From Butyrivibrio sp. (GTDB lineage: Bacteria; Bacillota; Clostridia; Lachnospirales; Lachnospiraceae), in assembly GCA_017535785.1 (NCBI GenBank), contig JAFXTN010000023.1:19347-83346 (forward strand): a DNA stretch of 64,000 bases. The letters are read 5' to 3'. The translations under genes were made by a program, and so were the position numbers. The notes beneath the pieces were generated by a model, which was not told where the DNA came from, ran no database searches, and saw only the letters and a program-made list of their open reading frames with translations. Positions 16,959-26,456 of this stretch are shown one piece after another (the stretch's first letter is position 1; each line of letters starts with the position of its first letter).

Positions 16959-18380
16959 ATGGCTGCTTTTAAGTTTTACAATACACTTACAAGAACAATT
17001 CAGGATTTTGTGCCCAGAGAAGAGGGCAAGGTTACAATGTATACCTGCGGACCTACCGTATATCATTACGCGCATATCGGTAATATCCGTACATATATCA
17101 TGCAGGACGTGCTCATCAAGTCGCTTATGTATGCGGGCTATGATGTTAAGCGTGTCATGAACATCACCGATGTCGGACATCTTTCATCAGATGCGGATAC
17201 GGGCGAAGATAAGATGCTCGCGGGAGCAAAGAGAGAGCACAAGAGCGTTATGGAGATCGCTAAGTATTATACAGACGCTTTCTTCAAGGATTTTGATGCT
17301 GTCGGAAATAAGCGCCCCGACATCGTTGAGCCTGCGACCAATTGTATCCCTGAGTTCATTCATATGGTAGAGACTCTTCTTGATAAGGGATATGCCTATG
17401 TTGCCGGCGGCAATGTATATTTTGATACAAGTAAGCTTGAAGATTACTATGTTTTCTCTTCAGATATAGAAAAGGAACAGCTTCAGGTCGGCGTTCGTGA
17501 CGACGTTGAAGAGGATACCAATAAGAAGAATAAGACAGACTTTGTTCTTTGGTTCACAAAGTCCAAATTTGAGGAGCAGGCGCTTAAATGGGACAGCCCT
17601 TGGGGCGTTGGATATCCCGGTTGGCACATCGAGTGCTCATGCATTTCGATGAAGCACCTCGGAGAATATATCGATATCCACTGCGGTGGTGTCGACAATA
17701 TCTTCCCTCACCACACCAACGAGATCGCGCAGTCTGAGAGCTATCTCGGACATGAGTGGTGCAAATACTGGTTCCACAGCAATCACTTAAATGACAAATC
17801 CGGAAAGATGTCCAAATCTAAGGGAGCGGTACTTACAGTTTCCGTTCTTAAGGAAAACGGATATGACCCGCTTGTTTACAGATTTTTCTGCTTACAGTCT
17901 CATTATCGTAAGCCTCTCGAATTCTCTTACGAGGCGCTTGATAACGTGACAGGAGCATTTAATAAGCTTATTAAGAGAATTGCAGATCTTAAGGAAGAAG
18001 GAAGCGTTGATGAGGCAGTTGTAAAGAAGTTCGAAGATGACTTCAGAGATGCCCTTTCAGACGATCTCAACACATCAATGGCTATCACACTTCTCTATGA
18101 CATACTTAAGGCCGACACAAGCGATGCTACAAAGCTCGCTGTCATAAAGAGCTTTGATACGGTTCTTTCTCTTGATCTTCTTGGACATGCTGCGGCTTCC
18201 AAGGAGGAAAAAGAGGTTGATCCTGAGCTTGAAGCTTATGTGCTTGATGCTATCGAGAGAAGAGCTGCGGCTAAGAAGGCAAAAGATTTTGCAACCGCTG
18301 ATGCTATCCGTGACGAGCTCCTTCAAAAGGGAGTTGAGATCAAGGATACTCGTGAAGGAGTAAAATGGCAGATCATTTAA
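16959..18380 (+). CDS. cysS: Cysteinyl-tRNA synthetase
   Basis: A class I synthetase that charges tRNA-Cys. The first zinc ligand and HIGH motif are in MYTCGPTVYHYAHIGN. The remaining zinc-site residues lie around WHIECSCISM and FPHHTNE, and the KMSKS loop is SGKMSKSKGAVLTV. The C-terminal helical region ends with the typical ADAIRDELLQKGVEIKDT. Length 473 aa is normal. AAGGAGATATAAATAAA precedes the ATG. Its end overlaps mrnC by 16 nt, the usual Firmicutes arrangement. Confidence 0.97.
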   Translation: MAAFKFYNTLTRTIQDFVPREEGKVTMYTCGPTVYHYAHIGNIRTYIMQDVLIKSLMYAGYDVKRVMNITDVGHLSSDADTGEDKMLAGAKREHKSVMEIAKYYTDAFFKDFDAVGNKRPDIVEPATNCIPEFIHMVETLLDKGYAYVAGGNVYFDTSKLEDYYVFSSDIEKEQLQVGVRDDVEEDTNKKNKTDFVLWFTKSKFEEQALKWDSPWGVGYPGWHIECSCISMKHLGEYIDIHCGGVDNIFPHHTNEIAQSESYLGHEWCKYWFHSNHLNDKSGKMSKSKGAVLTVSVLKENGYDPLVYRFFCLQSHYRKPLEFSYEALDNVTGAFNKLIKRIADLKEEGSVDEAVVKKFEDDFRDALSDDLNTSMAITLLYDILKADTSDATKLAVIKSFDTVLSLDLLGHAAASKEEKEVDPELEAYVLDAIERRAAAKKAKDFATADAIRDELLQKGVEIKDTREGVKWQII

Positions 18381-18805
18381 ATGATTATTTAAATGCAAAA
18401 TTCGGAATAGAGAGTAAAGATATCAGGACATATTCGCCCCTTACGCTTGCGTATATCGGCGATGCGGTTTTTGATGTCATTATCAGATCGATCCTTGTAA
18501 ACAAGGGCAACACCGCGGTCAATAAGCTTCATAAAAGAGCAAGTGATATTGTAAAAGCCGGCACGCAGGCTGCATTTGTAAAGGCTCTTATGGATGATTT
18601 TACCGAGGAAGAGGCTGACGTTTACAGAAGAGGTCGCAACTCCAAGCCCCACACCAAGGCCAAGAACGCATCGACCATGGATTATCTCGATGCCACGGGG
18701 TTTGAGGCGGTTATCGGTTTCCTTTATCTTACTGATAATATGGACAGGATATGCGAGCTCATCGAGATGGGAATTGAGAAGCTTTCGCTCGATATTTTGG
18801 AGTGA
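18365..18805 (+). CDS. mrnC: Mini-ribonuclease III
   Basis: A 146-aa RNase III-like nuclease lacking the double-stranded RNA-binding domain; in Bacillus it matures 23S rRNA. The catalytic helix is LAYIGDAVFDVIIRSIL, with the Asp expected of the RNase III signature, and the second acidic patch is YLDATGFEAVIGFLYL. GRNSKPHTKAKNAS is the family's basic loop. ATG 18365 lies inside cysS with GAAGGAG just upstream. The order cysS-mrnC-rlmB supports the assignment. Confidence 0.93.
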   Translation: MADHLNDYLNAKFGIESKDIRTYSPLTLAYIGDAVFDVIIRSILVNKGNTAVNKLHKRASDIVKAGTQAAFVKALMDDFTEEEADVYRRGRNSKPHTKAKNASTMDYLDATGFEAVIGFLYLTDNMDRICELIEMGIEKLSLDILE

Positions 18806-18834
18806 TGAACAGTCAAAGAGTTTGAGGATATATG

Positions 18835-19584
18835 ATGGAAGATAATTTTGAAAGTAGGATAATAGAAGGCAGGAACGCGGTTCTTGAGGCCTTCAGATCG
18901 GGAAAGACAATAGACAGGCTTTTTATTCTGGACGGATGTAAGGACGGACCGGTTCAGACTATCTTACGTGAAGCCAAGAAGCATAAGGATACTTTGATCA
19001 ATTTTGTAAAAAAAGAGAGACTTGATCAGCTCTCCGAGACCGGAAAACATCAGGGAGTCATAGCATATGCGGCTTCTTATGAGTATGCCGAGGTCGAGGA
19101 AATCTTTGAGAGAGCAGCAGCCAAGAATGAAGATCCTTTTATCATCATCTTGGATAATATTGAGGATCCTCACAATCTGGGAGCGATCATCAGAACTGCC
19201 AATCTTGCCGGTGCGCACGGGGTGATCATCCCCAAGCACAGAGCGGTTGGACTTACGGCAACGGTTGCCAAGGCTTCTGCGGGTGCGATCAACTATACAC
19301 CTGTTGCCAAGGTCACCAATATAGTTAAGACGATCGAGGAGCTCAAGGATAGAGGAATGTGGTTTGTCTGCGCCGACATGGGCGGAACCAGGATGTATGA
19401 CCTCAATCTCAAGGGTTCTATCGGACTTGTGATAGGTAATGAGGGAAGCGGAGTTTCCAGACTGGTAAAAGAGAAGTGTGATATGGTGGCATCTATCCCC
19501 ATGAAGGGCGATATCGATTCACTTAATGCTTCGGTAGCATGCGGAGTTTTGGCGTTTGAAATAGTAAGGCAGAGACTTGGGTGA
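18835..19584 (+). CDS. rlmB: 23S rRNA (guanosine-2'-O-)-methyltransferase, TrmH/RlmB family
   Basis: A SPOUT-class RNA 2'-O-methyltransferase. The N-terminal substrate-binding domain begins IIEGRNAVLEAFRSG. The catalytic domain shows the three SPOUT motifs: DNIEDPHNLGAIIRTA (motif 1, Asn and Arg), VIGNEGSGVSRLV (motif 2) and MKGDIDSLNASVACG (motif 3). This fits RlmB-type enzymes, which bind S-adenosylmethionine in a trefoil knot. GAGGA is 6 nt before ATG 18835 and only 3 nt before ATG 18832, so 18835 is preferred. The gene lies between mrnC and the sigma factor gene. Confidence 0.92.
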   Translation: MEDNFESRIIEGRNAVLEAFRSGKTIDRLFILDGCKDGPVQTILREAKKHKDTLINFVKKERLDQLSETGKHQGVIAYAASYEYAEVEEIFERAAAKNEDPFIIILDNIEDPHNLGAIIRTANLAGAHGVIIPKHRAVGLTATVAKASAGAINYTPVAKVTNIVKTIEELKDRGMWFVCADMGGTRMYDLNLKGSIGLVIGNEGSGVSRLVKEKCDMVASIPMKGDIDSLNASVACGVLAFEIVRQRLG

Positions 19585-19587
19585 GCT

Positions 19588-20214
19588 ATGAAAACAAACT
19601 ATGACGGACAAAGTGATGAACAGCTTATAGTTAAGTTCCATGATGCGGGTGACAAGGAAACCGGCATCATGGATTTTATTATGGATAAATATAAGAATCT
19701 TGTCCGCAAAAAGGCGGCTTCGATGTTTATCTTGGGCGCCGACAGGGACGATCTGATCCAGGAGGGCATGATCGGTCTTTTTAAGGCTATCAGGGACTAC
19801 GACATCGGAAGAGACGCAAGCTTTGCAACATTCGCGGATCTTTGCATATCAAGGCAGATGTATTCGGCGATCAAGGCGTCGGCACGCAAGAAGCATGCAC
19901 CGCTTAACAGCTATATCTCTCTGTACGCCGAAAATCAGGACAGCGCTAATGACAGCGAGGTTGCTCTTGAAGATGTGCTTGAGTCCGATTCAAGCTCGAT
20001 CCCTGAGGAGCAGATAATTGAAAGAGAGAATCTGGAAGCTCTTGAGAGCGCCATTGAGCATGACTTAAGCGACCTTGAGCGCCAGGTCCTTGACTTATAT
20101 ATTACAGGAATGAGCGTAAAAGAGGTTTCTGCCGTGCTGGGGCGCGATGAGAAATCAACCGACAACGCCATGCAGAGGATAAAGTCCAAGCTTAAGAAGT
20201 ATCTGAAAAAGTAA
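19588..20214 (+). CDS. sigH: RNA polymerase sigma factor, SigH type
   Basis: A sigma-70 family factor of 208 aa. Region 2 is visible as DRDDLIQEGMIGLFKAIRDY and FATFADLCISRQMYSAIKAS. Region 4 is DLERQVLDLYITGMSVKEV followed by the DNA-binding helix pair. Position after rlmB and the sequence style match SigH, the transition-state/early sporulation and competence sigma factor of Firmicutes. Whether this organism sporulates cannot be judged here. The ATG follows the rlmB stop by 3 nt, so they are cotranscribed. Confidence 0.9.
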   Translation: MKTNYDGQSDEQLIVKFHDAGDKETGIMDFIMDKYKNLVRKKAASMFILGADRDDLIQEGMIGLFKAIRDYDIGRDASFATFADLCISRQMYSAIKASARKKHAPLNSYISLYAENQDSANDSEVALEDVLESDSSSIPEEQIIERENLEALESAIEHDLSDLERQVLDLYITGMSVKEVSAVLGRDEKSTDNAMQRIKSKLKKYLKK

Positions 20215-20249
20215 GTTATATAGAAGATAAAAATTCGCTGTAATTTCTG

Positions 20250-20277
20250 TTGCATTACATTAAAAACATGTTATAAT
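20250..20277 (+). promoter_or_regulatory. Promoter for the zinc-ribbon membrane protein
   Basis: TTGCAT at 20250-20255 and a perfect TATAAT at 20272-20277 have 16-nt spacing. Confidence 0.6.
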
Positions 20278-20326
20278 CATCTTAACATATTGATTAACAA
20301 AATTTTGTTGGAGTGAGGAAACGAGT

Positions 20327-20896
20327 ATGAGATGTAAAGCATGTGGGACAGAAAACAGTGATACAAGAAGTTTTTGCTCAAATTGCGGGCAGCCGCTTTT
20401 GGGAGATGAAGTAGTTACACAGCAGCCTACGATGGCAGACGGTAACGGCGGAGTATTTTCCGGTAACGTTCCTACGGGAAATCCGGAGATTGTTTATACA
20501 GGTTCCGTTGAAACAATAGGACCTAAGATGAGCAAGGCAGAGTTCTTTAAAATGCCACAGTTCAATCAGCCTAATTCTACTATTAACGGCTGGACAATAT
20601 TTATGATAATCGTTGGCATTTTAAATCTGGTTCTTGAACTTGCATTTGGCCTGATCCCGATAGACGGTGTGCTTATTTTGGGGCTTGGAATAGCACTTCG
20701 TAAGACCAAGAGCGTAGGAGTAGCTGTAACAATATTGATAGTGGGAATCTTATCAGTCATTTATGGATTGTTTACTTCAGGAACACCTGCGGGAGCTATC
20801 CATATCGTCGGCGGAGCGATCCTTAGCTCTGTAACAACGAAGATGCAAAATTCCTATGATAACTACCTTAAAACAGGTACAATATCTTTTGAATAA
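20327..20896 (+). CDS. Zinc-ribbon membrane protein of unknown function
   Basis: Residues 1-25 form a four-cysteine zinc ribbon (CKACGTENSDTRSFCSNCG). A polar linker of about 65 residues leads to three or four hydrophobic helices (ingredients: TIFMIIVGILNLVLELAFGLI, split by IPIDGVLILGLGIAL and VAVTILIVGILSVIYGLF). This architecture is common in Firmicutes but has no defined biochemical role. The protein has its own promoter and a GGAGTGAGG ribosome site. A related architecture recurs at 42646-43254, although the membrane domains differ. Confidence 0.8.
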   Translation: MRCKACGTENSDTRSFCSNCGQPLLGDEVVTQQPTMADGNGGVFSGNVPTGNPEIVYTGSVETIGPKMSKAEFFKMPQFNQPNSTINGWTIFMIIVGILNLVLELAFGLIPIDGVLILGLGIALRKTKSVGVAVTILIVGILSVIYGLFTSGTPAGAIHIVGGAILSSVTTKMQNSYDNYLKTGTISFE

Positions 20897-20912
20897 GCCT
20901 CATAAAAAATAC

Positions 20913-20941
20913 TTGCATATGATATTCAATTATGATATAGT
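20913..20941 (+). promoter_or_regulatory. Promoter for rpmE
   Basis: TTGCAT at 20913-20918 and TATAGT at 20936-20941 have 17-nt spacing. The leader also holds a 12-bp palindrome, TAACTATAGTTA (20966-20977), of unknown role. Confidence 0.65.
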
Positions 20942-21018
20942 GATATAGCTGTTGTGAAATAGCACTAACTATAGTTAATTAGAAGATTCATTGAATATAG
21001 ACAGTGAGGTGAGAAGAT

Positions 21019-21225
21019 ATGAAGAACGATATTCAGCCCGAGTTCAACCAGGCTACAGTTACATGCAACTGCGGTAACACATTCACAGTTGGATCAACTA
21101 AGTCTGAGATCCACGTAGAAATCTGCTCAAAGTGTCATCCATTCTATACAGGTCAGCAGAAGGCTACAGCTGCTCGTGGACGTATTGATAAGTTCAATAA
21201 GAAGTACGGCATGGACAATCAGTAA
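21019..21225 (+). CDS. rpmE: 50S ribosomal protein L31, zinc-binding form
   Basis: A 68-aa protein of the large ribosomal subunit. It has the full set of zinc-binding cysteines of the C+ type (VTCNCGNTF and [14 protein letters not shown]), followed by the conserved [11 protein letters not shown]. The zinc form usually serves when zinc is plentiful. GTGAGGTGAGAAG precedes the ATG. Strong codon bias fits a highly expressed gene. A terminator follows directly. Confidence 0.97.
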   Translation: MKNDIQPEFNQATVTCNCGNTFTVGSTKSEIHVEICSKCHPFYTGQQKATAARGRIDKFNKKYGMDNQ

Positions 21226-21242
21226 TTTCAAGACAATTAAGA

Positions 21243-21274
21243 GAGGTTGAGGCTAAGGCTTCAACCTTTTTTTC
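21243..21274 (+). terminator. Terminator after rpmE
   Basis: AGGTTGAGGC and GCTTCAACCT form a stem around a short loop, followed by a run of seven Ts. Confidence 0.9.
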
Positions 21275-21298
21275 TTAATCGACTAACAGAGGTGAACT

Positions 21299-22282
21299 AT
21301 GAAGAGACGTAAAGTAAGTCATTATTCAGGTATTGGCGGACAGGCTGTTCTTGAGGGCGTTATGATGCGCAACAAGGACATGTATGCTGTTGCCGTAAGG
21401 AAGCCTGACAACGACATAGCTGTAGAAATAGATGAATTTCACGGAGTTGCTTACGGAAGTAAACTCCTTAATATCCCCTTTGTAAGAGGAATTTTCGTAT
21501 TTATCAATTCTCTTATCCTGGGACTTAAAGCACTTAATTATTCTTCTTCATTTTATGAGGAAGAGGATACAAAGCCCACCAAGCTTGATGAGAGTATCGA
21601 TAAGGTGAGCAGCGGACATGAGAATACATTTCTTATGTTCGCTACGACGATCATCTCTTTTGCATTTGCGATAGTTCTTTTTATGCTCCTTCCTTATGCT
21701 CTTTCAGAGCTTCTCGGAAAGTATGTTAGAAACGCATCGCTTATTGCTATCATTGAGGGCGTGCTCAGGATCGTTATCTTTATCCTGTATATTCTTTTGA
21801 TCTCAAGGATGAAGGACATTAAGAGACTGTTCATGTACCACGGTGCGGAGCACAAGTGCATCAACTGTATCGAGAAGGGCAGACCCCTTACTGTTAAGAA
21901 TGTCAGAAGAAGCTCAAGACTTCATAAGAGATGCGGAAGCAGCTTTATTCTCTTTGTTATGTTTGTAAGTATTGTATTGTTCTTCTTTATCCGTGTTGAT
22001 TCCTATCTTCTTAGGCTCGCACTCAGGATATTGCTTATCCCTGTGATCTCAGGTATTTCTTATGAGATCATCAAGCTTGCGGGAAGAACAGATTTTATTC
22101 TTGTAAGGATCATTTCAGCACCCGGTCTTTGGCTTCAGAGACTTACAACCAAGGAGCCCGAGGATGATATGATCGAGGTTGCTATCAAGTCCGTTGAGTC
22201 TGTGTTTGACTGGAAGCAGTTCCTCAAGGATTCTTTTGGATACGAGGTCGACGACAGTTGGCTTCAGGATGATGAGACTTAA
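21299..22282 (+). CDS. DUF1385 family membrane protein (YqhQ-like)
   Basis: A 327-aa protein of the DUF1385 family. The N-terminal YSGIGGQAVLEGVMMRNKDM is the family hallmark. The central MYHGAEHKCINCIE is also conserved and resembles a metal site. Several hydrophobic segments lie between ~110-170 and ~220-260. The biochemical function is unknown. Position between rpmE and prmC-prfA is widely conserved in Firmicutes. GAGGTGAACT precedes the ATG. Confidence 0.9.
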   Translation: MKRRKVSHYSGIGGQAVLEGVMMRNKDMYAVAVRKPDNDIAVEIDEFHGVAYGSKLLNIPFVRGIFVFINSLILGLKALNYSSSFYEEEDTKPTKLDESIDKVSSGHENTFLMFATTIISFAFAIVLFMLLPYALSELLGKYVRNASLIAIIEGVLRIVIFILYILLISRMKDIKRLFMYHGAEHKCINCIEKGRPLTVKNVRRSSRLHKRCGSSFILFVMFVSIVLFFFIRVDSYLLRLALRILLIPVISGISYEIIKLAGRTDFILVRIISAPGLWLQRLTTKEPEDDMIEVAIKSVESVFDWKQFLKDSFGYEVDDSWLQDDET

Positions 22283-22320
22283 TTGTTGTTCAAATACTTA
22301 TCAGAGATGAGATTTGGTCT

Positions 22321-23163
22321 ATGATATACAAGGACATCTTGGAAAACGGAATAAATACACTGGAGAGAGCCGGAATCACAGAAGCTAAGCTTGATGCCCG
22401 GCTCCTTTTAGAATATGCATGCGGCACCGATCACAGCACGCTGTACGCTCACCCCGACAGAGAAGTGGCGGACAGTGAACAGCAGAAGTACAATGAGCTT
22501 CTTTCAAGAAGGGAAAAGAGAGAGCCTGTAGCCTATATACTCGGTAAATGGGATTTTATGGGGCTTTCTTTTAATGTTTCAAAGGATGTGCTGATCCCTG
22601 AGCAGGATACCGAGGTTTTGGTCGAAGAGGCGCTTAGATACTGCGAGGATAAGATGAGGATCCTCGATCTTTGCACAGGTTCCGGATGCATTGCGCTGAG
22701 CCTTCTTAATTACACCAATGAAACTACCGCAGTGTGTACGGATATTTCAGAAGCTGCGCTCAATATGGCAAAAGAAAATGCGGATAGCCTGGGCTTTTCC
22801 GACAGAGCTGAGTTTATTGAGACAGATCTTTTTCCTGAGAAAAAAATCGGAAAATTTGATGTTATAGTTTCCAATCCGCCTTATATAGAGACGGAGGTCA
22901 TAAAGACTCTTGCGCCTGAGGTTAAAGACTACGAGCCGAAGCTTGCGCTTGACGGAAGCGCCGATGGACTTGAGTTTTACAGACGTATCGTTGCAGGAGC
23001 GGGTGAGTTTCTTTTTTCAAGCGGCTATCTTATCATGGAGATAGGCTATGATCAGGCGGAGGCTGTGAAAGCTCTTTTGACCGAGAATGGGAACTATCAC
23101 GACATTGAGGTTATAAAGGATTACGCGGGAAACGACAGAGTTATAAGGACGTGCTATTATTAG
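22321..23163 (+). CDS. prmC: Peptide chain release factor glutamine methyltransferase
   Basis: PrmC (HemK) methylates the glutamine of the GGQ motif in release factors. The N-terminal helical domain (LERAGITEAKLDARLLLEYA) recognises RF1/RF2. The Rossmann domain has ILDLCTGSGCIALSL for S-adenosylmethionine and the catalytic NPPYIE around residue 185. YEPKLALDGSADGLEFYRRI is a further conserved segment. Length 280 aa is typical. The substrate RF1 is encoded directly downstream. Confidence 0.95.
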   Translation: MIYKDILENGINTLERAGITEAKLDARLLLEYACGTDHSTLYAHPDREVADSEQQKYNELLSRREKREPVAYILGKWDFMGLSFNVSKDVLIPEQDTEVLVEEALRYCEDKMRILDLCTGSGCIALSLLNYTNETTAVCTDISEAALNMAKENADSLGFSDRAEFIETDLFPEKKIGKFDVIVSNPPYIETEVIKTLAPEVKDYEPKLALDGSADGLEFYRRIVAGAGEFLFSSGYLIMEIGYDQAEAVKALLTENGNYHDIEVIKDYAGNDRVIRTCYY

Positions 23164-23211
23164 CTGAGGATGCCTGTTCATATTGTGTTTGGATAGATAA
23201 GGGATGAGAGT

Positions 23212-24279
23212 ATGTTTGATAAATTAGAGGATATTTTAAGACGATATGAGGACATCACGATGGAGCTTAACGATCCGGCGGTCGTATCGGATCAGGATAA
23301 GTTCAGGAGCCTCATGAAGGAGCAAAAGAATCTGGAAACGCTTGTAGAGTGCTACCGTGAATATAAGAAGTGTAACGAGACGATAGAGGACAGTACTTCG
23401 ATGCTTGAAGAGGAGTCGGATGCCGACATGCGAGAGATGCTTAAGGAAGAGCTCTCTGAGGCAAAAGATAAGAAGGCTGAGCTTGAGGATAAGCTCAAGA
23501 TCCTTCTTCTTCCCAAGGACCCTAACGATGAGAAGAATGTTATCGTTGAGATCAGAGCGGGTGTCGGAGGCGATGAGGCGGCTTTATTTGCTGCCGATAT
23601 GTACAGGGTATACACAAGGTACGCTGAGAGACAAAACTGGCGCGTTGAGACGATGAGTGTGGAAGATATAGGCATCGGCGGTATCAAGACGGTCAGCTTT
23701 ATGATAAAGGGAAACGGCGCCTATTCAAGGCTTAAATTTGAGAGCGGAGTTCATCGTGTTCAGAGGATCCCTGCGACGGAGTCCGGCGGAAGGATACATA
23801 CATCCGCTATTACCGTGGCTATCATGCCTGAGGTTGAGGATGTCGAGGTCGACATCGATATGAACGATTGTAAGTTTGATGTTTTCAGGGCTTCAGGTAA
23901 CGGCGGACAGTGCGTCAATACCACGGATTCAGCTGTAAGACTTACACATCTTCCGACGGGTATCGTTATTTCATGTCAGGATGAAAAGAGTCAGCAGCAG
24001 AACAAGGCCAAGGCGCTTAAGGTACTTCGTGCAAAGCTCTATGAGATGGAGACGGAGAGGCAGCACAATGAGGAGTCTCAGCTTCGTAAGAGTCAGGTCG
24101 GTTCGGGAGACAGATCAGAGAAGATAAGGACCTACAATTTCCATCAGGGAAGGGTTACCGACCACAGGATCAATCTTACTCTTTATAAGATCGATCAGAT
24201 CATGGACGGAGATATTGACGAGATAATCGATTCTCTTATTGCTGCGGAACAAGCTACTATGCTGGCTGCAAATGGATAA
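23212..24279 (+). CDS. prfA: Peptide chain release factor 1
   Basis: RF1 recognises UAA and UAG stops and triggers peptide release. The GGQ motif is in [19 protein letters not shown] (~residue 228). The stop-codon recognition tripeptide is PAT, in [14 protein letters not shown], which marks RF1 rather than RF2. The N-terminal helical domain and central domain are full length (355 aa). The gene sits 48 nt after prmC. Confidence 0.96.
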   Translation: MFDKLEDILRRYEDITMELNDPAVVSDQDKFRSLMKEQKNLETLVECYREYKKCNETIEDSTSMLEEESDADMREMLKEELSEAKDKKAELEDKLKILLLPKDPNDEKNVIVEIRAGVGGDEAALFAADMYRVYTRYAERQNWRVETMSVEDIGIGGIKTVSFMIKGNGAYSRLKFESGVHRVQRIPATESGGRIHTSAITVAIMPEVEDVEVDIDMNDCKFDVFRASGNGGQCVNTTDSAVRLTHLPTGIVISCQDEKSQQQNKAKALKVLRAKLYEMETERQHNEESQLRKSQVGSGDRSEKIRTYNFHQGRVTDHRINLTLYKIDQIMDGDIDEIIDSLIAAEQATMLAANG

Positions 24280-24365
24280 AGTATTTCATTGAAGTAAGTT
24301 ATTATATGATGTAAAATCAATATATAGTCAACTTTTGTATAATAATACAAGCATGGAGTGAACAT

Positions 24366-24734
24366 ATGGATTCCGGATTCAAATCAGAATTAATTGCATG
24401 GGGTGTTGATTGGGACGACGTCCTTGGAAGATTCATGGGTAATGAGGATCTGATCGCCAAGTTTATGATCAAGTTTCTTTCAGATAAGAATATGGGAGAA
24501 CTTACCAAATATCTGGAGGAAGGAAATGTCACGGAAGCGTTTAAGGCTGTGCATGCTCTTAAGGGAGTTAGTGCCAATCTTGGCCTTAAAGGTATGCTTG
24601 GAAATGTGTGTGAACTCACAGAGATCCTAAGAGCCGGTTCGATGGACGGGTACGAAGAATATTACAATGCCATCAAGCCCAAATATGATGAGCTTGTGAC
24701 TATACTAAATAAATTTAAAGATACTGCAATATGA
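24366..24734 (+). CDS. Stand-alone HPt (histidine phosphotransfer) domain protein
   Basis: A 122-aa single-domain protein. The HPt signature is AVHALKGVSANLGL, with the phospho-accepting His around residue 61, set between helices (KFMIKFLSDKNMGELTKYLE and MLGNVCELTEILRAG). Such proteins relay phosphate between hybrid kinases and response regulators. No hybrid kinase is adjacent, so partners are unknown. The 3' end overlaps the convergent gene at 24715-25212 by 20 nt, and no terminator separates them. Confidence 0.88.
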   Translation: MDSGFKSELIAWGVDWDDVLGRFMGNEDLIAKFMIKFLSDKNMGELTKYLEEGNVTEAFKAVHALKGVSANLGLKGMLGNVCELTEILRAGSMDGYEEYYNAIKPKYDELVTILNKFKDTAI

Positions 24735-25212
24735 TATCGTTTGATTCAAGAAAGCTTGGGAAGTAACTGTCCCAGGCTTTTTCTATGCTCTTATCCAGTG
24801 TGAAAATATTGAAAGCGGTGCCTGTAGTGATCACAAGCTCGCCGTTTGAAAATCTGATGTTTACAGCAAGCTTTATATCGCCTGCGGAGAGTCCTGCGCA
24901 GGCTTTTTCTATGATCTCAGCCGTTTTATCTTCGTCAAGGTGAAAAACAAATTTGAATTTTAAGGGAGTTCTTTTACCCTTGATAAGATCAAGGCAGATG
25001 GGGCGAAGATCCGCCCAACGGGAAAAATCTGAAATAGGAGCGGAGCTGTCTGTTTCCTCATCATTATAAAAGTCTTTATGAACGTGACCGTCGATATAGA
25101 AGCTGTTAAATGTATCGATAGCGACTTCTTCGACGTAGAATTTGTCAAAAAGCTCTGTCGCAAGAAGGCTTTTCATAAAGGCTTTGTTGTTGGTGATCTT
25201 TACAGATATCAT
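24715..25212 (-). CDS. DUF5721-like protein of unknown function
   Basis: A 165-aa soluble protein. It starts MISVKITNNKAFMKSLLATELFDKF and contains FYIDGHVHKDFYND and DLRPICLDLIKGKRTPLKFKFVF. I believe this matches the Lachnospiraceae family DUF5721, but I could not run a search. No catalytic residues or membrane segments are evident. An AGGA lies upstream of the ATG. The stop end overlaps the HPt gene tail to tail. Confidence 0.7.
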   Translation of the reverse strand: MISVKITNNKAFMKSLLATELFDKFYVEEVAIDTFNSFYIDGHVHKDFYNDEETDSSAPISDFSRWADLRPICLDLIKGKRTPLKFKFVFHLDEDKTAEIIEKACAGLSAGDIKLAVNIRFSNGELVITTGTAFNIFTLDKSIEKAWDSYFPSFLESNDIILQYL

Positions 25213-25371
25213 GAATGCTGTTCCTATCTTTATTTTTTCTCTTGGTTAATTATATGATAAAAAAAGTCGTTTGTGTTTATTTTTTAAGTGGTTAAATTTA
25301 TCTGTTTCATTTTGCATATATATACTTTATACTTACAAGAAAGTAAGAGTTTTTTATTTGAGGGGTAAAAA

Positions 25372-26412
25372 ATGGCTAAATTGGTAAGACTTAAGGATAT
25401 CGCTGACAGGATCGGTGTCAGTACAGTTACGGTATCCAAGGCTCTTTCCGGACAAAAAGGAATGAGTGAGGAGCTGAGGGATAAGATCAATGTCCTTGCG
25501 GACGAGATGGGGTATGTTCCTTCGGTATCAAGAAAAGTTGGAAATTCAGTTAAAAGCTATACTTTGGGAGTTCTTATTTCCGAAGCGTACATGAGCGAAT
25601 ACAGCTCTTTTTATACCAGGATGCATCAGCAGGTTTCGCAGATAGCAATGGATAAAGGGTGCTTTACCATGCTTGAGGTTATATCCGCTGAGAATGAGGA
25701 AAAGAAGAATCTTCCGAGGATAATCGGCGATGGCAAGGTGGATGGTGTAATAGTCATCGGAAGGCTTAACGAGGATTATCTTAAGATGATCAGGAACGAG
25801 AGCAATATACCGACGATGTATCTTGATTTCTGTAATCACAGCGGCGATGAAGATGCTGTTGTTTCGGATAGCTACAACGGCGCATATGTCCTTACCAATC
25901 ATTTGTTTGATATGGGACATAAGATGATAGGCTTTGTCGGAACAATACTTGCTTCGGGCACCATTACGGATAGGTATCTCGGATATACCAAATCTCTTTT
26001 GGAGCACGGACATCCTTTCATACCTGACTGGATCATTCCCGACAGAGATATAGATACCGGAGAGCTTGATTATGAAAGATTCTTTGCACTTCCTGAGGAT
26101 ATGCCTTCTGCTTTTGTATGTAACTGTGATCTCACAGCAAGTATGATGATAAAAAAGCTTAGAGAGAACGGCTATAAGGTGCCTGAGGATATTTCCGTCG
26201 TCGGATACGACAATTATCTTTTCCCCGGGCTTTGCGACATAAAACTCACAACCTTTGGTGTTGACAGCTATGAGATGGGACGAAACGCAGTCATAAATCT
26301 TATCCGTAAGATAAGCGGAGAGAGATACAGACAGGGAATTACGATCATAGAAGGTCACATGATAGAAGGGGAGAGCGTTACTAGGTTCGAACCGAAAAAC
26401 TTATTTGAATAA
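25372..26412 (+). CDS. LacI family transcriptional regulator
   Basis: A 346-aa repressor. The N-terminal helix-turn-helix and hinge helix are classic: VRLKDIADRIGVSTVTVSKAL followed by the hinge region. The C-terminal periplasmic-binding-like domain begins YTLGVLISEAYMS and includes VDGVIVIGRL, DMGHKMIGFVG, AFVCNCDLTASMMIKKL and ISVVGYDNYLF. The effector is probably a sugar. No transport or hydrolase genes adjoin it, so the regulon must lie elsewhere. It could be one candidate reader of the cre-like site upstream of carD, but that is speculative. Confidence 0.92.
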   Translation: MAKLVRLKDIADRIGVSTVTVSKALSGQKGMSEELRDKINVLADEMGYVPSVSRKVGNSVKSYTLGVLISEAYMSEYSSFYTRMHQQVSQIAMDKGCFTMLEVISAENEEKKNLPRIIGDGKVDGVIVIGRLNEDYLKMIRNESNIPTMYLDFCNHSGDEDAVVSDSYNGAYVLTNHLFDMGHKMIGFVGTILASGTITDRYLGYTKSLLEHGHPFIPDWIIPDRDIDTGELDYERFFALPEDMPSAFVCNCDLTASMMIKKLRENGYKVPEDISVVGYDNYLFPGLCDIKLTTFGVDSYEMGRNAVINLIRKISGERYRQGITIIEGHMIEGESVTRFEPKNLFE

Positions 26413-26418
26413 TAGAAA

Positions 26419-26456
26419 TGCCTCACAGATATCAAATCTGTGAGGCGCTTTTTTTA
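26419..26456 (+). terminator. Terminator after the LacI-family gene
   Basis: GCCTCACAGAT and ATCTGTGAGGC form a perfect 11-bp stem with a short loop, followed by GCTTTTTTT. It abuts the end of the convergent degV gene. Confidence 0.93.
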
